From Sphingobium sp. HWE2-09 (GTDB lineage Bacteria; Pseudomonadota; Alphaproteobacteria; Sphingomonadales; Sphingomonadaceae), in the NCBI RefSeq assembly GCF_035989265.1, contig NZ_JAYKZX010000003.1, positions 1,488,001 through 1,552,000 on the forward strand: a stretch of DNA of 64,000 bases. The letters are read 5' to 3'. Positions within the stretch are counted from its first letter, which is position 1. Every line of letters begins with the position of its first letter. The position numbers were made by a program, and so were the translations under genes. This document shows, one piece after another, positions 42,787 to 49,920 of the stretch. The notes under the pieces were generated by a model, which saw only the letters and a list, made by a program, of their open reading frames with translations, did no database searches and was not told the DNA's origin.

Positions 42787-44779
42787 CGCCACCTCCCGCG
42801 TCCAGTGCATCCAGGCGCGCGGCCATCGCCGCGATCGCCCGCCGCTGCCACAGCGCTTCCAGCGCGAAACATTCGTCATAGCGCAGCCCCCACCGGTCCC
42901 CGGCCGCCCGCGCCGCCCGCACCAGCGTGCCATCTTCGGCGCGCTCCTCCGGCGCGGCATCCCAGCGATCGTGACAGATCAGCCCCCATCGCACCGCCGC
43001 GCCCTCGCCCTGCCGCGCGTCGATCGCGTCGCGCACCTGCTGCGCCACCAGCCCGATATGCCAGCGCGCCGCATCGCCCTTCTCCGCCACCGCCTCGACG
43101 AAGCGATAGCGCTGCCAGCCGACATCGCCCCATGCCTCGATCAAGGCGTCGTCCACCGCCCCGACATCGCATTTGGCGCGCGCGTCGGACGTGTTGATCG
43201 TCCCGCTTCCTGCATAGATGGTGGCCCAGCGAAACGCCGCGCTGCCCCAGCCGATCGCATTGTCCGTCAATGGCCGCCCCGGCCCGGCAAACGTGGTTTC
43301 GACCGTGGCGCCGATGGTGCACATGGTCGCGCTGGCCGACAGATAGGGATTGGTCGCCAGATTGTTGCTCGGCCCGACGGCGAATTTGCTGCCATCCGCA
43401 TTGCCGAAATAGATCGACCCCGCCGTCGTCTGCGCAACATAGCCGCAATTATTGGCGCTGCTTGTCCGATAGGCCGCAATCGGCGTGGCGATCGTGCTGT
43501 TGCTGATGATGGTCGGACTGCTCAACGCATTGACCGACACCGTGCCGGTCGAGCGCGACACGCTCATCGCCGTGCCCAGCAGAGCACCGCTATCGTCCAT
43601 CCGGCGCAGCGCCAAATCGGACCCAGCATTGCCACCGCTATTGGCCGTCGCCGTACGCTCGAACCGCCACATCTCCACGCCCGCCGTGCCCAGCGACAGG
43701 CTCGCGCTCTGGCCGTTCGCCGCGCTGATCGCCGCGCTGGCCGCACCCGAAGCCGGGGACAGGCTGAACGACCCCAGCGTCGCCGATCCACCGCTGATCG
43801 CCACCGCACCGGCATTCTGCGCCGCCATCGTGCCCAGGCCGCTGATATCGCTCGCCGGGATCGTCGTGCTGGCGCTCATCGCCGCCGCGCCATTGCCCTT
43901 CACATAGCCGGTCAGGCTCGCCGCCCCGGTCCCGCCCCGCGGCACCGCCAGCAGCCCCGACCACCCCACCGTGATCGACGCGGGATTGAGCAACGCATTG
44001 GTCGCGCCCCCACCCAGCGTCAGCGTCACATTGGCGTCATTCACCCGGCTCAGCGCGCCTCCGGTGGGAAAAGTCGCCAGCGACCCGTCGCCGCGCAGAT
44101 ATTGCGCGCTGCTCCCGCCCGGCGCAAAGGCATGGCTGTGCGTTCCGCTCGCCACGCCATTGGCCGACGCCAGGGTGACGCTCGACGGCGTCCCCATCAC
44201 GACGCTGCCCGCACCACCGATCGCGGCGAAATCCATGCCTGCGCCCGCCGCGACCGCCGTCACCGTGCCGCTCGCCGAAGACGTACCCGCCCCGATATAG
44301 GATCGGAACGCCGCCGCATCGCCCAGCGTCAGCGTGCCGCGCCCGAACCCGGTCGTCGCCAGCGCCGCGATCGCGCTCAGATCGCTACTCGCCGCCTGCC
44401 GCCCCGCCAGCGCCGCCGCCAGCCCGTCGATCGCCGCGACGTCATGACCATGGCCCTCGACCCGCGCGACCCAGTCGGCGTGCAGCGCCAGCCCGACATG
44501 CTTCTCGCCCGCCGCAAAATCGACCGCCGCCCCACCGGCCGAAGACGCATGCGGCGTCCGCACCAGCCGCCCCGCCTCATCGATCGTGCCGGTCCCCGCT
44601 TCCCATTGCGCCGCTTCGGTCACCCCCTGGATGACATAGGGAAAGCGCGCCCCCGCACTCAGCGTCGCGGCAAAGCCGCGATAACCCGGCATCGGCCCGC
44701 CCAGCGCCAGCGGCCCGTCCCCCGCCTCAAAACAGACCTCCCGCACCAGGTCCGCCATCTCCCACATCGTGATCGCCAC
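42773..44779 (-). CDS. Tail fibre with C-terminal S74 intramolecular chaperone
   Basis: A 668-residue fibre protein. Residues ~1-100 are the common fibre N-terminal module (ADLVREVCFEAGDGPLALGGPMPGYRGFAATL, GTIDEAGRLVRTPHASS). The middle is a long Ala/Gly/Ser/Thr-rich shaft. Residues ~525-668 are a peptidase S74 chaperone: TINTSDARAKCDVGAVDDAL with the conserved Ser531-Asp532 cleavage pair, then WQRYRFVEAV, WHIGLVAQQVRDAID and a C-terminal coiled coil. S74 domains trimerise the fibre and then cut themselves off. It lies between capsid and connector genes, not with the tail genes, which is unusual. Confidence 0.85.
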   Translation of the reverse strand: MAITMWEMADLVREVCFEAGDGPLALGGPMPGYRGFAATLSAGARFPYVIQGVTEAAQWEAGTGTIDEAGRLVRTPHASSAGGAAVDFAAGEKHVGLALHADWVARVEGHGHDVAAIDGLAAALAGRQAASSDLSAIAALATTGFGRGTLTLGDAAAFRSYIGAGTSSASGTVTAVAAGAGMDFAAIGGAGSVVMGTPSSVTLASANGVASGTHSHAFAPGGSSAQYLRGDGSLATFPTGGALSRVNDANVTLTLGGGATNALLNPASITVGWSGLLAVPRGGTGAASLTGYVKGNGAAAMSASTTIPASDISGLGTMAAQNAGAVAISGGSATLGSFSLSPASGAASAAISAANGQSASLSLGTAGVEMWRFERTATANSGGNAGSDLALRRMDDSGALLGTAMSVSRSTGTVSVNALSSPTIISNSTIATPIAAYRTSSANNCGYVAQTTAGSIYFGNADGSKFAVGPSNNLATNPYLSASATMCTIGATVETTFAGPGRPLTDNAIGWGSAAFRWATIYAGSGTINTSDARAKCDVGAVDDALIEAWGDVGWQRYRFVEAVAEKGDAARWHIGLVAQQVRDAIDARQGEGAAVRWGLICHDRWDAAPEERAEDGTLVRAARAAGDRWGLRYDECFALEALWQRRAIAAMAARLDALDAGGGDAGG

Positions 44780-44827
44780 ACCCGCCCCCTAGAAACAAAA
44801 AAGGGGAAGGCAAAAGCCTCCCCCAAA

Positions 44828-44902
44828 CCTTCTCCCCAGGGGGAGAAGGATACGCAGCCTTAGCCCAAAGGGCTTAGGCGAAGTTGGATGAGGGGGACCA
44901 AC
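44828..44902. repeat. Composite hairpin repeat in GTA cluster, copy 3
   Basis: CCTTCTCCCCAGGGGGAGAAGG, then GCCTTAGCCCAAAGGGCTTAGGC, then GAAGTTGGATGAGGGGG. It separates capsid and fibre genes. Two further short hairpin-like G/C stretches precede it (44800-44826). Confidence 0.8.
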
Positions 44903-44914
44903 GCCCCCATCACC

Positions 44915-46042
44915 TTACGAAGCCGAAAACTTCATCAATTTAATCGCCTCGCTATTCGCCACGGTCCCGCCGATCCGCTTGACCGCATAGAAATGCACGA
45001 ACGGCTTGTTGCTGAAAGGATCGCGCAGGATGCTCGTCTCGCTCCGTTCGGCGATGACATAGCCCGCCTGGAAATTGCCGAACGCGATCGACAGGCTGTT
45101 CGCGGCGATATCGGGCATATCCTCCGCCTCGACCACCGGATAGCCCAGCAGCGTCGCAGGCTGCCCACCGGCCAGACCCGGCTGCCAGATGAATGCGCCG
45201 TCGCTCGTCTTCATCTTGCGCACCGCCGCCAGCGTGGCGCTGTTCATGACGAAGCTCGCCCCCTGGCGATACGGCGCGCGCAGACTCTGCACCAGGTCGA
45301 TCAGCCTGTCCTGCGGGTTCGACGCGGCAAAGCCGCCCGCCGCCCCCGCCGCCACATATTGCAGCGAACCAAAGGCGCGCACGCCGTCCGCCTCGTTGGT
45401 GGTCGCATAGGTCAAAAAGCCCTTGGGCTTGTTGGTCCCATTGCCGTTGACGAAGGCCGCCCCCTCCGCATTGGCGAACTCGCGCGCAATCTCGCTCGCC
45501 AGCCAGGCTTCGACATCGAACTGCGCATCGTCCAGCATAGCCTGCGACGCCGCCGGATTGGCGAACAATTCACCCGATGGCGGCGCGATCTCATTGAAGA
45601 CCGGCGTCCCCGTCTCGGTTCGCGCGCCCGTCTCGCTCGCCCACCCCGACACGATCCCGCCCGCCGTCACCAGCTTGCGGTATCCCGCCGTCCCGGTGCG
45701 CACGACATTGGCGATCGATCGGATCGGCGAAATGGCCTTGAGCGTCGACCCGATCAACTGGTCGATCTCGCGCGGCACCGCATAACCGCCCGCGCCACCC
45801 GACGCTCCGGAAAAGCTCTTCAGCTCCACCCCGGCCTCATGCCCCTGTCGCAAATAGCGGTCCACAAAAGCCGCCCGCGCCGGATCGACCGCGCCACCCT
45901 TGACTCCATCCAGCGCAGGCCGCTGCTGCGCCAACAAAGCCCCCTTCAACGCCGCAATCTCCCCCTCCAATCCATCGATCCGCTCCCCCTGCAAAACCGC
46001 ATCGAAGCTGGCTTCCAATGCGTCCGTCACCTGATCCGTCAT
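44915..46042 (-). CDS. Major capsid protein, HK97 fold (GTA g5-like)
   Basis: A 375-residue capsid protein. Residues ~1-70 are a helical delta/scaffold region (LEGEIAALKGALLAQQR), then the mature HK97-type body starting near GVELKSFSGASGGAGGYAVPREID; core motifs WASETGARTETGTP, FANPAASQAMLDDAQFDVEAWLASEIAREFA, NGNGTNKPKGFLTY, ATLLGYPVVEAEDMPDIA. The processing site is probably near KSFSG, as in RcGTA g5. The ATG at 46042 is preceded by GGAGA; an in-frame GTG four codons earlier is less likely. Confidence 0.95.
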   Translation of the reverse strand: MTDQVTDALEASFDAVLQGERIDGLEGEIAALKGALLAQQRPALDGVKGGAVDPARAAFVDRYLRQGHEAGVELKSFSGASGGAGGYAVPREIDQLIGSTLKAISPIRSIANVVRTGTAGYRKLVTAGGIVSGWASETGARTETGTPVFNEIAPPSGELFANPAASQAMLDDAQFDVEAWLASEIAREFANAEGAAFVNGNGTNKPKGFLTYATTNEADGVRAFGSLQYVAAGAAGGFAASNPQDRLIDLVQSLRAPYRQGASFVMNSATLAAVRKMKTSDGAFIWQPGLAGGQPATLLGYPVVEAEDMPDIAANSLSIAFGNFQAGYVIAERSETSILRDPFSNKPFVHFYAVKRIGGTVANSEAIKLMKFSAS

Positions 46043-46088
46043 GCCCGTCTCCACAAAAAAGGCGGCCCCAAACGGACCGCCCTGAAAA

Positions 46089-46163
46089 ATCCTCGCCCCT
46101 TTCCGGAGAGAGAATATGAAGCCTTACCGGCCCAGCCGGTTAGGCGAAATTGCAGGGGGAGCA
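46089..46163. repeat. Composite hairpin repeat in GTA cluster, copy 4
   Basis: CGCCCCTTTCCGGAGAGAGAATATGAAG, then GCCTTACCGGCCCAGCCGGTTAGGC, then GAAATTGCAGGGGGAGC. A diverged copy next to copy 5. Confidence 0.7.
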
Positions 46164-46182
46164 GCGCCCCTCCCTTCCTTCC

Positions 46183-46248
46183 CCCTTGGGGGAGAAGGAT
46201 ACGCAGCCTTAGCCCGCAAGGCTTAGGCGAACTCGGATGAGGGGGCAC
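46183..46248. repeat. Composite hairpin repeat in GTA cluster, copy 5
   Basis: CCCCCTTGGGGGAGAAGG, then GCCTTAGCCCGCAAGGCTTAGGC, then GAACTCGGATGAGGGGG. In tandem with copy 4 between protease and capsid genes; it overlaps the last codons of the protease gene. Confidence 0.75.
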
Positions 46249-46654
46249 AGCCCTGCCCCTCCACCGCCACCACTCGCGCCAGATCCTGCATCGGATGCGT
46301 CACCAAACTCACCTCCACCAGTTCCAGCCCCAGCAACTCCCGCGGCCCCTTCCCGCGCGCCTGCCGCACGCGATAGCCGAACGACAGCCCGTCCAGCGCG
46401 CCCGTCGCCAAAGCCGCTGCCGCCTCCCGCCCAGCCGCCGTCCGCCGCGACACGCGTCCGATCACGCGCAGCCCTCGCTTGTCCTCCCGCGCCGCCTCGA
46501 CCACGCCGATCACGCTGCCCGGCCCATGCTGCCACAACAGCGGCACGCCGCCCGCGTCGATCGCGCCGAACGCCCCCGCCCGCACCACATCCCCGCCCCG
46601 GTCCACCCGGTCGAAAATCGCCGCATAACCGGCAAAGCGCACATCGCTTTTCAT
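46223..46654 (-). CDS. HK97-type prohead protease (GTA g4-like)
   Basis: A 143-residue S78/U35-family protease: MKSDVRFAGYAAIFDRVDRGGDVVRAGAF, catalytic His in LLWQHGPGSVIGVVE, catalytic Ser in ALDGLSFGYRVRQARG, and LLGLELVEVSLVTHPM. It cleaves the capsid delta domain during maturation. The last residues (GQGCAPSSEFA) are encoded by the composite repeat, so the native C-terminus may have been shifted by repeat insertion. Confidence 0.92.
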   Translation of the reverse strand: MKSDVRFAGYAAIFDRVDRGGDVVRAGAFGAIDAGGVPLLWQHGPGSVIGVVEAAREDKRGLRVIGRVSRRTAAGREAAAALATGALDGLSFGYRVRQARGKGPRELLGLELVEVSLVTHPMQDLARVVAVEGQGCAPSSEFA

Positions 46655-46685
46655 CCTCACGCCTTTCACATTCGCCGATTTGCGT

Positions 46686-46811
46686 CGTCATTCCGCTCAG
46701 GGTGAGCCGAAAATGGTGCTTTTCGAGAACCGGCGCGCAGCGTGCTTGATGCACGTGAGCACCGGAAGCGCAGGAAAGTGCCGTTTGCAGGCCGCCCAGG
46801 GCGGAATGACG
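46686..46811. mobile_element. 126-base element with 10-base terminal inverted repeats
   Basis: The ends are CGTCATTCCG and CGGAATGACG, a perfect 10-base inverted pair, around an interior with weak dyads and no frame. Size and structure resemble a small non-autonomous (MITE-like) or REP-derived element. It sits between the g3.5-like stop and the protease start. Confidence 0.5.
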
Positions 46812-46818
46812 GCACAAG

Positions 46819-47133
46819 TCATGTCCGCACCAGCCCCAGCAACCCCACCTTCACCGCGATCCCCAACAGCAGCAGCGCCATGGCGATCCGCACGGCCCAG
46901 CCGATCACCGCCCCGCGCGCCGCCTTCTTCGCGTCGCGCCAGGCGGACAGCAATTCGCGCAGCTCCCGCATGTCGGCCTCCGCCCGCCGGTCCGCCAGCC
47001 CCAGCCGCTCCAGCGCCCGCCCCGCGCCCAGTTCGCTCGCCTCCTCGATCAGCGCACGGATCGTCACCATGTCGGCAGCGCCCGGCCCGCCCTGCGCCTG
47101 CGCCACCAACCGCGCCAGCATCTCCTCTTTCAT
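46819..47133 (-). CDS. GTA g3.5-like small protein
   Basis: A 104-residue protein: N-terminal helix MKEEMLARLVAQAQGGPGAADMVTIRALIEEASELGAGRALERLGLAD, an amphipathic middle (MRELRELLSAWRDAKKAARGA) and a C-terminal membrane-like helix VIGWAVRIAMALLLLGIAVKVGLLGLV. By place between portal and protease genes it is the g3.5 homologue; the family (DUF6127-like in my recollection) has no assigned role. AAGGAGG lies before the ATG. Confidence 0.75.
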   Translation of the reverse strand: MKEEMLARLVAQAQGGPGAADMVTIRALIEEASELGAGRALERLGLADRRAEADMRELRELLSAWRDAKKAARGAVIGWAVRIAMALLLLGIAVKVGLLGLVRT

Positions 47134-47178
47134 CCCCGCCTCCTTCCCTTCGCGCACGCCTGCGCCTATCTGGCGCCC

Positions 47179-47349
47179 ATGCAGCGCACCCATCGCAAAA
47201 TCCTGATCCTGCTCATCCTGGTGATGCTCGGCGCCCTAGCCTGGCATTTCCACCTGTTCCGCGCGGGCGACTGCCTGATGCAGGGCGGCCGCTGGATCGC
47301 CGACGGCGGCTTCTGCCGCCTAGACAGCCTGGCCCGCCCGCCGGAATAG
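47179..47349 (+). CDS. Small single-span membrane protein on the opposite strand
   Basis: A 56-residue frame: MQRTHRKILILLILVMLGAL (basic start then membrane span), then FRAGDCLMQGGRWIADGGFCRLDS. The span plus C-x(2)-Q-G-G-x-W ... C pattern resembles short conserved membrane proteins of alphaproteobacteria, though I cannot name the family. It is divergent from the g3.5-like gene and lies antisense to the aberrant tail of the portal frame, suggesting that tail is not native coding. Confidence 0.5.
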   Translation: MQRTHRKILILLILVMLGALAWHFHLFRAGDCLMQGGRWIADGGFCRLDSLARPPE

Positions 47350-48565
47350 AGGATTTTCGCGCGGAGCCGCGGAGAACGCGGAGCAAAACGAAGCCGCCAA
47401 AGGCGCCCTCATCACTCTGTCTTCTCCGCGCCTCCGCGCGCGCCTCAATCCCCAACATCGCCTTCTTCTCCTCCGCAGAAAGGAAATCCGCCGCCGCCAC
47501 CCGCTCCCACAGGGCCGCCCGCTCGTCCGACAAGGCCGGCACCGCATCCAGATCCGCCTCAATCCCCAGCTCCGGCCACCAATCGTCCAGCCCCTGTGCC
47601 AGCGCGCCCGCAATCTTCGCCACCAGCGGCAGGATCGTCTGCCGCCACAGCGCCTTGTTCGCCTCGCGATAATTGGCGTAGCTATTGTCGCCGGGCAGCC
47701 CCATCAGCATCGGCGGCACGCCGAACGCCAGCGCAATCTCCCGCGCCGCCGCCGCCTTCAGCCCCACGAAATCCATCTCCGCCGGGGTCAGGCTCATCGA
47801 CTGCCAGCGCAGCCCGCCTTCCAGCAGCATCGGGCGTCCCGCATTCGCGGCGCCCGCAAAGGCCACCTCCATCTCGCGCTTTACCCGCTCGAACTGTTCG
47901 GGGCTGAGCACCGATCCGTCGTCGGGATCATAGACCATCGCCCCGCTGGGCCGCGCCGCATTGTCCAGCAACGCCTTGTTCCACACGGTCGCCGCATTGT
48001 GGATCGCCACCGCGCCCGCCGCCGCGCCGGTGCAGCCCAACCCATAATGATCGTCCAGCGGATGCAGCGCCTTGATATGCAGCACGCCCGTCCGCCCCGC
48101 CCCGTCCTGCGGCGACAGGCGCGTCACGCTTTCCCCCACGCGATAGAGATAGGCCGCGGGCCACCCGCGCGCATCGGCCTCCACGCTCACCCGCTCGGGC
48201 CGCAGCGCGAACAGTTCGGCGGGCATCCCGTCCGCCCCAGCGATCACCTGGACATAGGCATTGCCGTGCAGCAGCAGATGGCAGGCCAGCGTCTCCACCA
48301 GCCCCTGCCCCGCCGAAGCCCGCCCCACCAGCGCCAGCACGCGGCCAGCCTCCGCGATCCCGCGCACCTTCAACACGGTCGCCCCCGCCCCCTCGGACAC
48401 CAGCCGCATCGCCCGCTGCGCAATGGCATTGCCCATTACCCCCGCGCGCAACTGCGCCTCGTAACTGGCGGGCCACTCCCCCAGCGCCACCGCCCCGGTC
48501 CCCCACGCCCGCGCCAACACCGGCCGCGCATCCGCCTGCGCCGCTTTCGTCCCGAACCATTTCAT
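47213..48565 (-). CDS. Phage portal protein (GTA g3-like) with aberrant C-terminus
   Basis: A 450-residue frame. Residues 1-~375 are a normal HK97-family portal: LLLHGNAYVQVIAGADGMPAELFALRP, HIKALHPLDDHYGLGCTGAAAGA, FAGAANAGRPMLLEGGLRWQSMS, FGVPPMLMGLPGDNSYANYREANKALWRQTILPL, FLSAEEKKAMLGIE. It forms the dodecameric portal ring. After ~375 the frame enters a dispersed repeat and continues for ~75 Arg/Gly/Ser-rich residues antisense to the small gene at 47179. The start MKWFGTKAAQ was chosen over an ATG inside the upstream repeat. Confidence 0.92.
   Translation of the reverse strand: MKWFGTKAAQADARPVLARAWGTGAVALGEWPASYEAQLRAGVMGNAIAQRAMRLVSEGAGATVLKVRGIAEAGRVLALVGRASAGQGLVETLACHLLLHGNAYVQVIAGADGMPAELFALRPERVSVEADARGWPAAYLYRVGESVTRLSPQDGAGRTGVLHIKALHPLDDHYGLGCTGAAAGAVAIHNAATVWNKALLDNAARPSGAMVYDPDDGSVLSPEQFERVKREMEVAFAGAANAGRPMLLEGGLRWQSMSLTPAEMDFVGLKAAAAREIALAFGVPPMLMGLPGDNSYANYREANKALWRQTILPLVAKIAGALAQGLDDWWPELGIEADLDAVPALSDERAALWERVAAADFLSAEEKKAMLGIEARAEARRRQSDEGAFGGFVLLRVLRGSARKSSIPAGGPGCLGGRSRRRRSSGRPASGSRPRGTGGNARLGRRASPG
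47353..47450. repeat. CTCCGCG-rich dispersed repeat at the portal gene end
   Basis: CGCGCGGAGCCGCGGAGAACGCGGAG and TTCTCCGCGCCTCCGCGCGCG are inverted arms about 40 bases apart. A related segment, CTCCGCGTCTCCGCGCCTTTGCGCG, is at 51299. The portal frame reads through it. Confidence 0.65.
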
Positions 48566-48588
48566 CGCCCATCCCCAAACGCAAAAAC

Positions 48589-48656
48589 CCTCTCCCCGTG
48601 GGGAGAGGGCTAGTGAAGGTTGGCGGCGCAAGCCGCCTACCGAAACTGGGAGAGGG
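48589..48656. repeat. Composite hairpin repeat in GTA cluster, copy 6
   Basis: CCCTCTCCCCGTGGGGAGAGGG, then GTTGGCGGCGCAAGCCGCCTACC, then GAAACTGGGAGAGGGGG. It lies between the glycine-zipper gene and the portal gene. Confidence 0.78.
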
Positions 48657-48670
48657 GGTCTTACCCCGCC

Positions 48671-49009
48671 CTATCTATTGCGCGCCAGCACCCGATCGCA
48701 GGTCGAATTGGTGCCCTCGCTCTTGCCGATCACCCGGCCCGCGACCGCGCCGGCGCCCGCGCCCAGCAACGTCTCGCCCAGGCTGCCACCCGCCAGCAAG
48801 CCGACGCCCGCACCACCGGCCGCGCCGATCACCGTGCCCTTGTCGCGCCCCTTCTTGCCCTGCAACAGGCAATAGCGCACATCGTCGCGATCCCGCGGCG
48901 CAGCCCGCGCCACCCGCGCGCGGTCCTTGCTGTTCAGGCTGGCCGCCAGCACCGGTGAGGCCGCCACGGACAGTCCGACGACCGCCGCCAACATCATGGC
49001 CATCTTCAT
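48671..49009 (-). CDS. Glycine-zipper envelope protein
   Basis: A 112-residue secreted protein: signal peptide MKMAMMLAAVVGLSVAASPVLA; a charged region with Cys (DDVRYCLLQGKKGRDKGTVIGA); a glycine-zipper membrane stretch GGAGVGLLAGGSLGETLLGAGAGAVAGRVIGK; and a second Cys near the end. Resembles small outer-membrane glycine-zipper (17 kDa antigen/YmgG-like) proteins. GGAG lies 8 bases before the chosen ATG. It is not a known GTA component, though it lies inside the cluster. Confidence 0.75.
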   Translation of the reverse strand: MKMAMMLAAVVGLSVAASPVLAASLNSKDRARVARAAPRDRDDVRYCLLQGKKGRDKGTVIGAAGGAGVGLLAGGSLGETLLGAGAGAVAGRVIGKSEGTNSTCDRVLARNR

Positions 49010-49078
49010 CACACGCACTCCATCTTGTCCTATTCAGATGGCGCGAAAACGAACCGGCCCGCGCGCGGGTTCCGCCTG

Positions 49079-49711
49079 TCAGTCCACCCGCGAAACGAAA
49101 TCTTCGACCGGCCGCCGCACCTTCTTCTGATCGACCAGCCAGTCGCCCGCATCGGCGCGATAGCCCAACGGCATGATCGCCACGGATCGCAAACCGCGCG
49201 CCCGCAAATCCAGGATCGCGTCCAGCGCATCGGGGTCGAACCCCTCCATCGGCGTCGCGTCCACTTCCTCGAACGCCGCCGCCGTCAGCCCGATGCCCAG
49301 GCCGATATAGGCCTGCCGCGCGGCATGCTCGAAATTGGTCTGCGCGTCACGCTGCGGATAGCTGCCCAGCAATTGCTGACGATAGGCCTCGAACCCTTCG
49401 TTGCGGACCCCGCGCTCGGCATTGACCAGGTCGAACATATGGTTGATCCGATCGGCGGTATAATCGTCCCACGCCGCAAAGACGACCAGATGCGACGCAT
49501 CCACCACCTGCGCCTGGTCCCACGCGATCGCCCGGATTTTTTCGCGCACATCCCTGTTGGTCACCACGATCAACGCGAACGGCTGCAACCCGCTCGACGT
49601 CGGCGCCAACCGCACCGCCTCCACTATGCGCGCCACCTTTTCGTCCGGCACCGCCTTGTCCGGGTTCATCTTCTTGGTGGCATAGCGCCAGTGCAATCGG
49701 TCGATCAGCAT
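49079..49711 (-). CDS. NfsB-like nitroreductase family oxidoreductase
   Basis: A 210-residue FMN enzyme: HWRYATKKMNPDKAVPDEKVARIVEAVRLAPTSSGLQPFALIVV is the FMN-binding N-terminus, with RQAYIGLGIGLTAAAFEEVDATPMEGFDP and GLRSVAIMPLGYR (second FMN region). It reduces nitro- or quinone-type compounds with NAD(P)H. GAGGATATTCC precedes the ATG. Metabolic, not structural; an insertion between terminase and portal genes. Confidence 0.9.
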   Translation of the reverse strand: MLIDRLHWRYATKKMNPDKAVPDEKVARIVEAVRLAPTSSGLQPFALIVVTNRDVREKIRAIAWDQAQVVDASHLVVFAAWDDYTADRINHMFDLVNAERGVRNEGFEAYRQQLLGSYPQRDAQTNFEHAARQAYIGLGIGLTAAAFEEVDATPMEGFDPDALDAILDLRARGLRSVAIMPLGYRADAGDWLVDQKKVRRPVEDFVSRVD

Positions 49712-49833
49712 GGAAATATCCTCTGGATAATGATGCGCCGCCCATAGGCGCGGCGCGTGACGCCCCCATGTAAAAGGCTCGCACCGGAAATTGAAGGTTT
49801 CCTATCAAAACTAATTTCGCAACCAGCCCCCCA

Positions 49834-49905
49834 ATCCTCCCCGCGCACAGCGTGGGGAGGGGGACCGTTCGCGAAGCCAATGGTGGAGGGGAATGGCGCA
49901 ACGCC
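49834..49905. repeat. Repeat between nitroreductase and large terminase genes
   Basis: CCTCCCCGCGCACAGCGTGGGGAGGGGGACC then GAAGCCAATGGTGGAGGGGAA: layout like the composite hairpin family but with different inner sequence. Confidence 0.55.
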
Positions 49906-49920
49906 GCGCGCATTTCCCCC

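Noticed and set aside
42632..44863. 743-codon plus-strand frame across the fibre gene
   Set aside because: Arg/Pro/Ala/His-rich composition typical of antisense frames; the minus strand encodes fibre and S74 motifs.
39566..49905. CRISPR array from the regularly recurring repeats
   Set aside because: Copies are one per intergenic gap, 1-3 kb apart, diverged and hairpin-forming, without spacers or cas genes.
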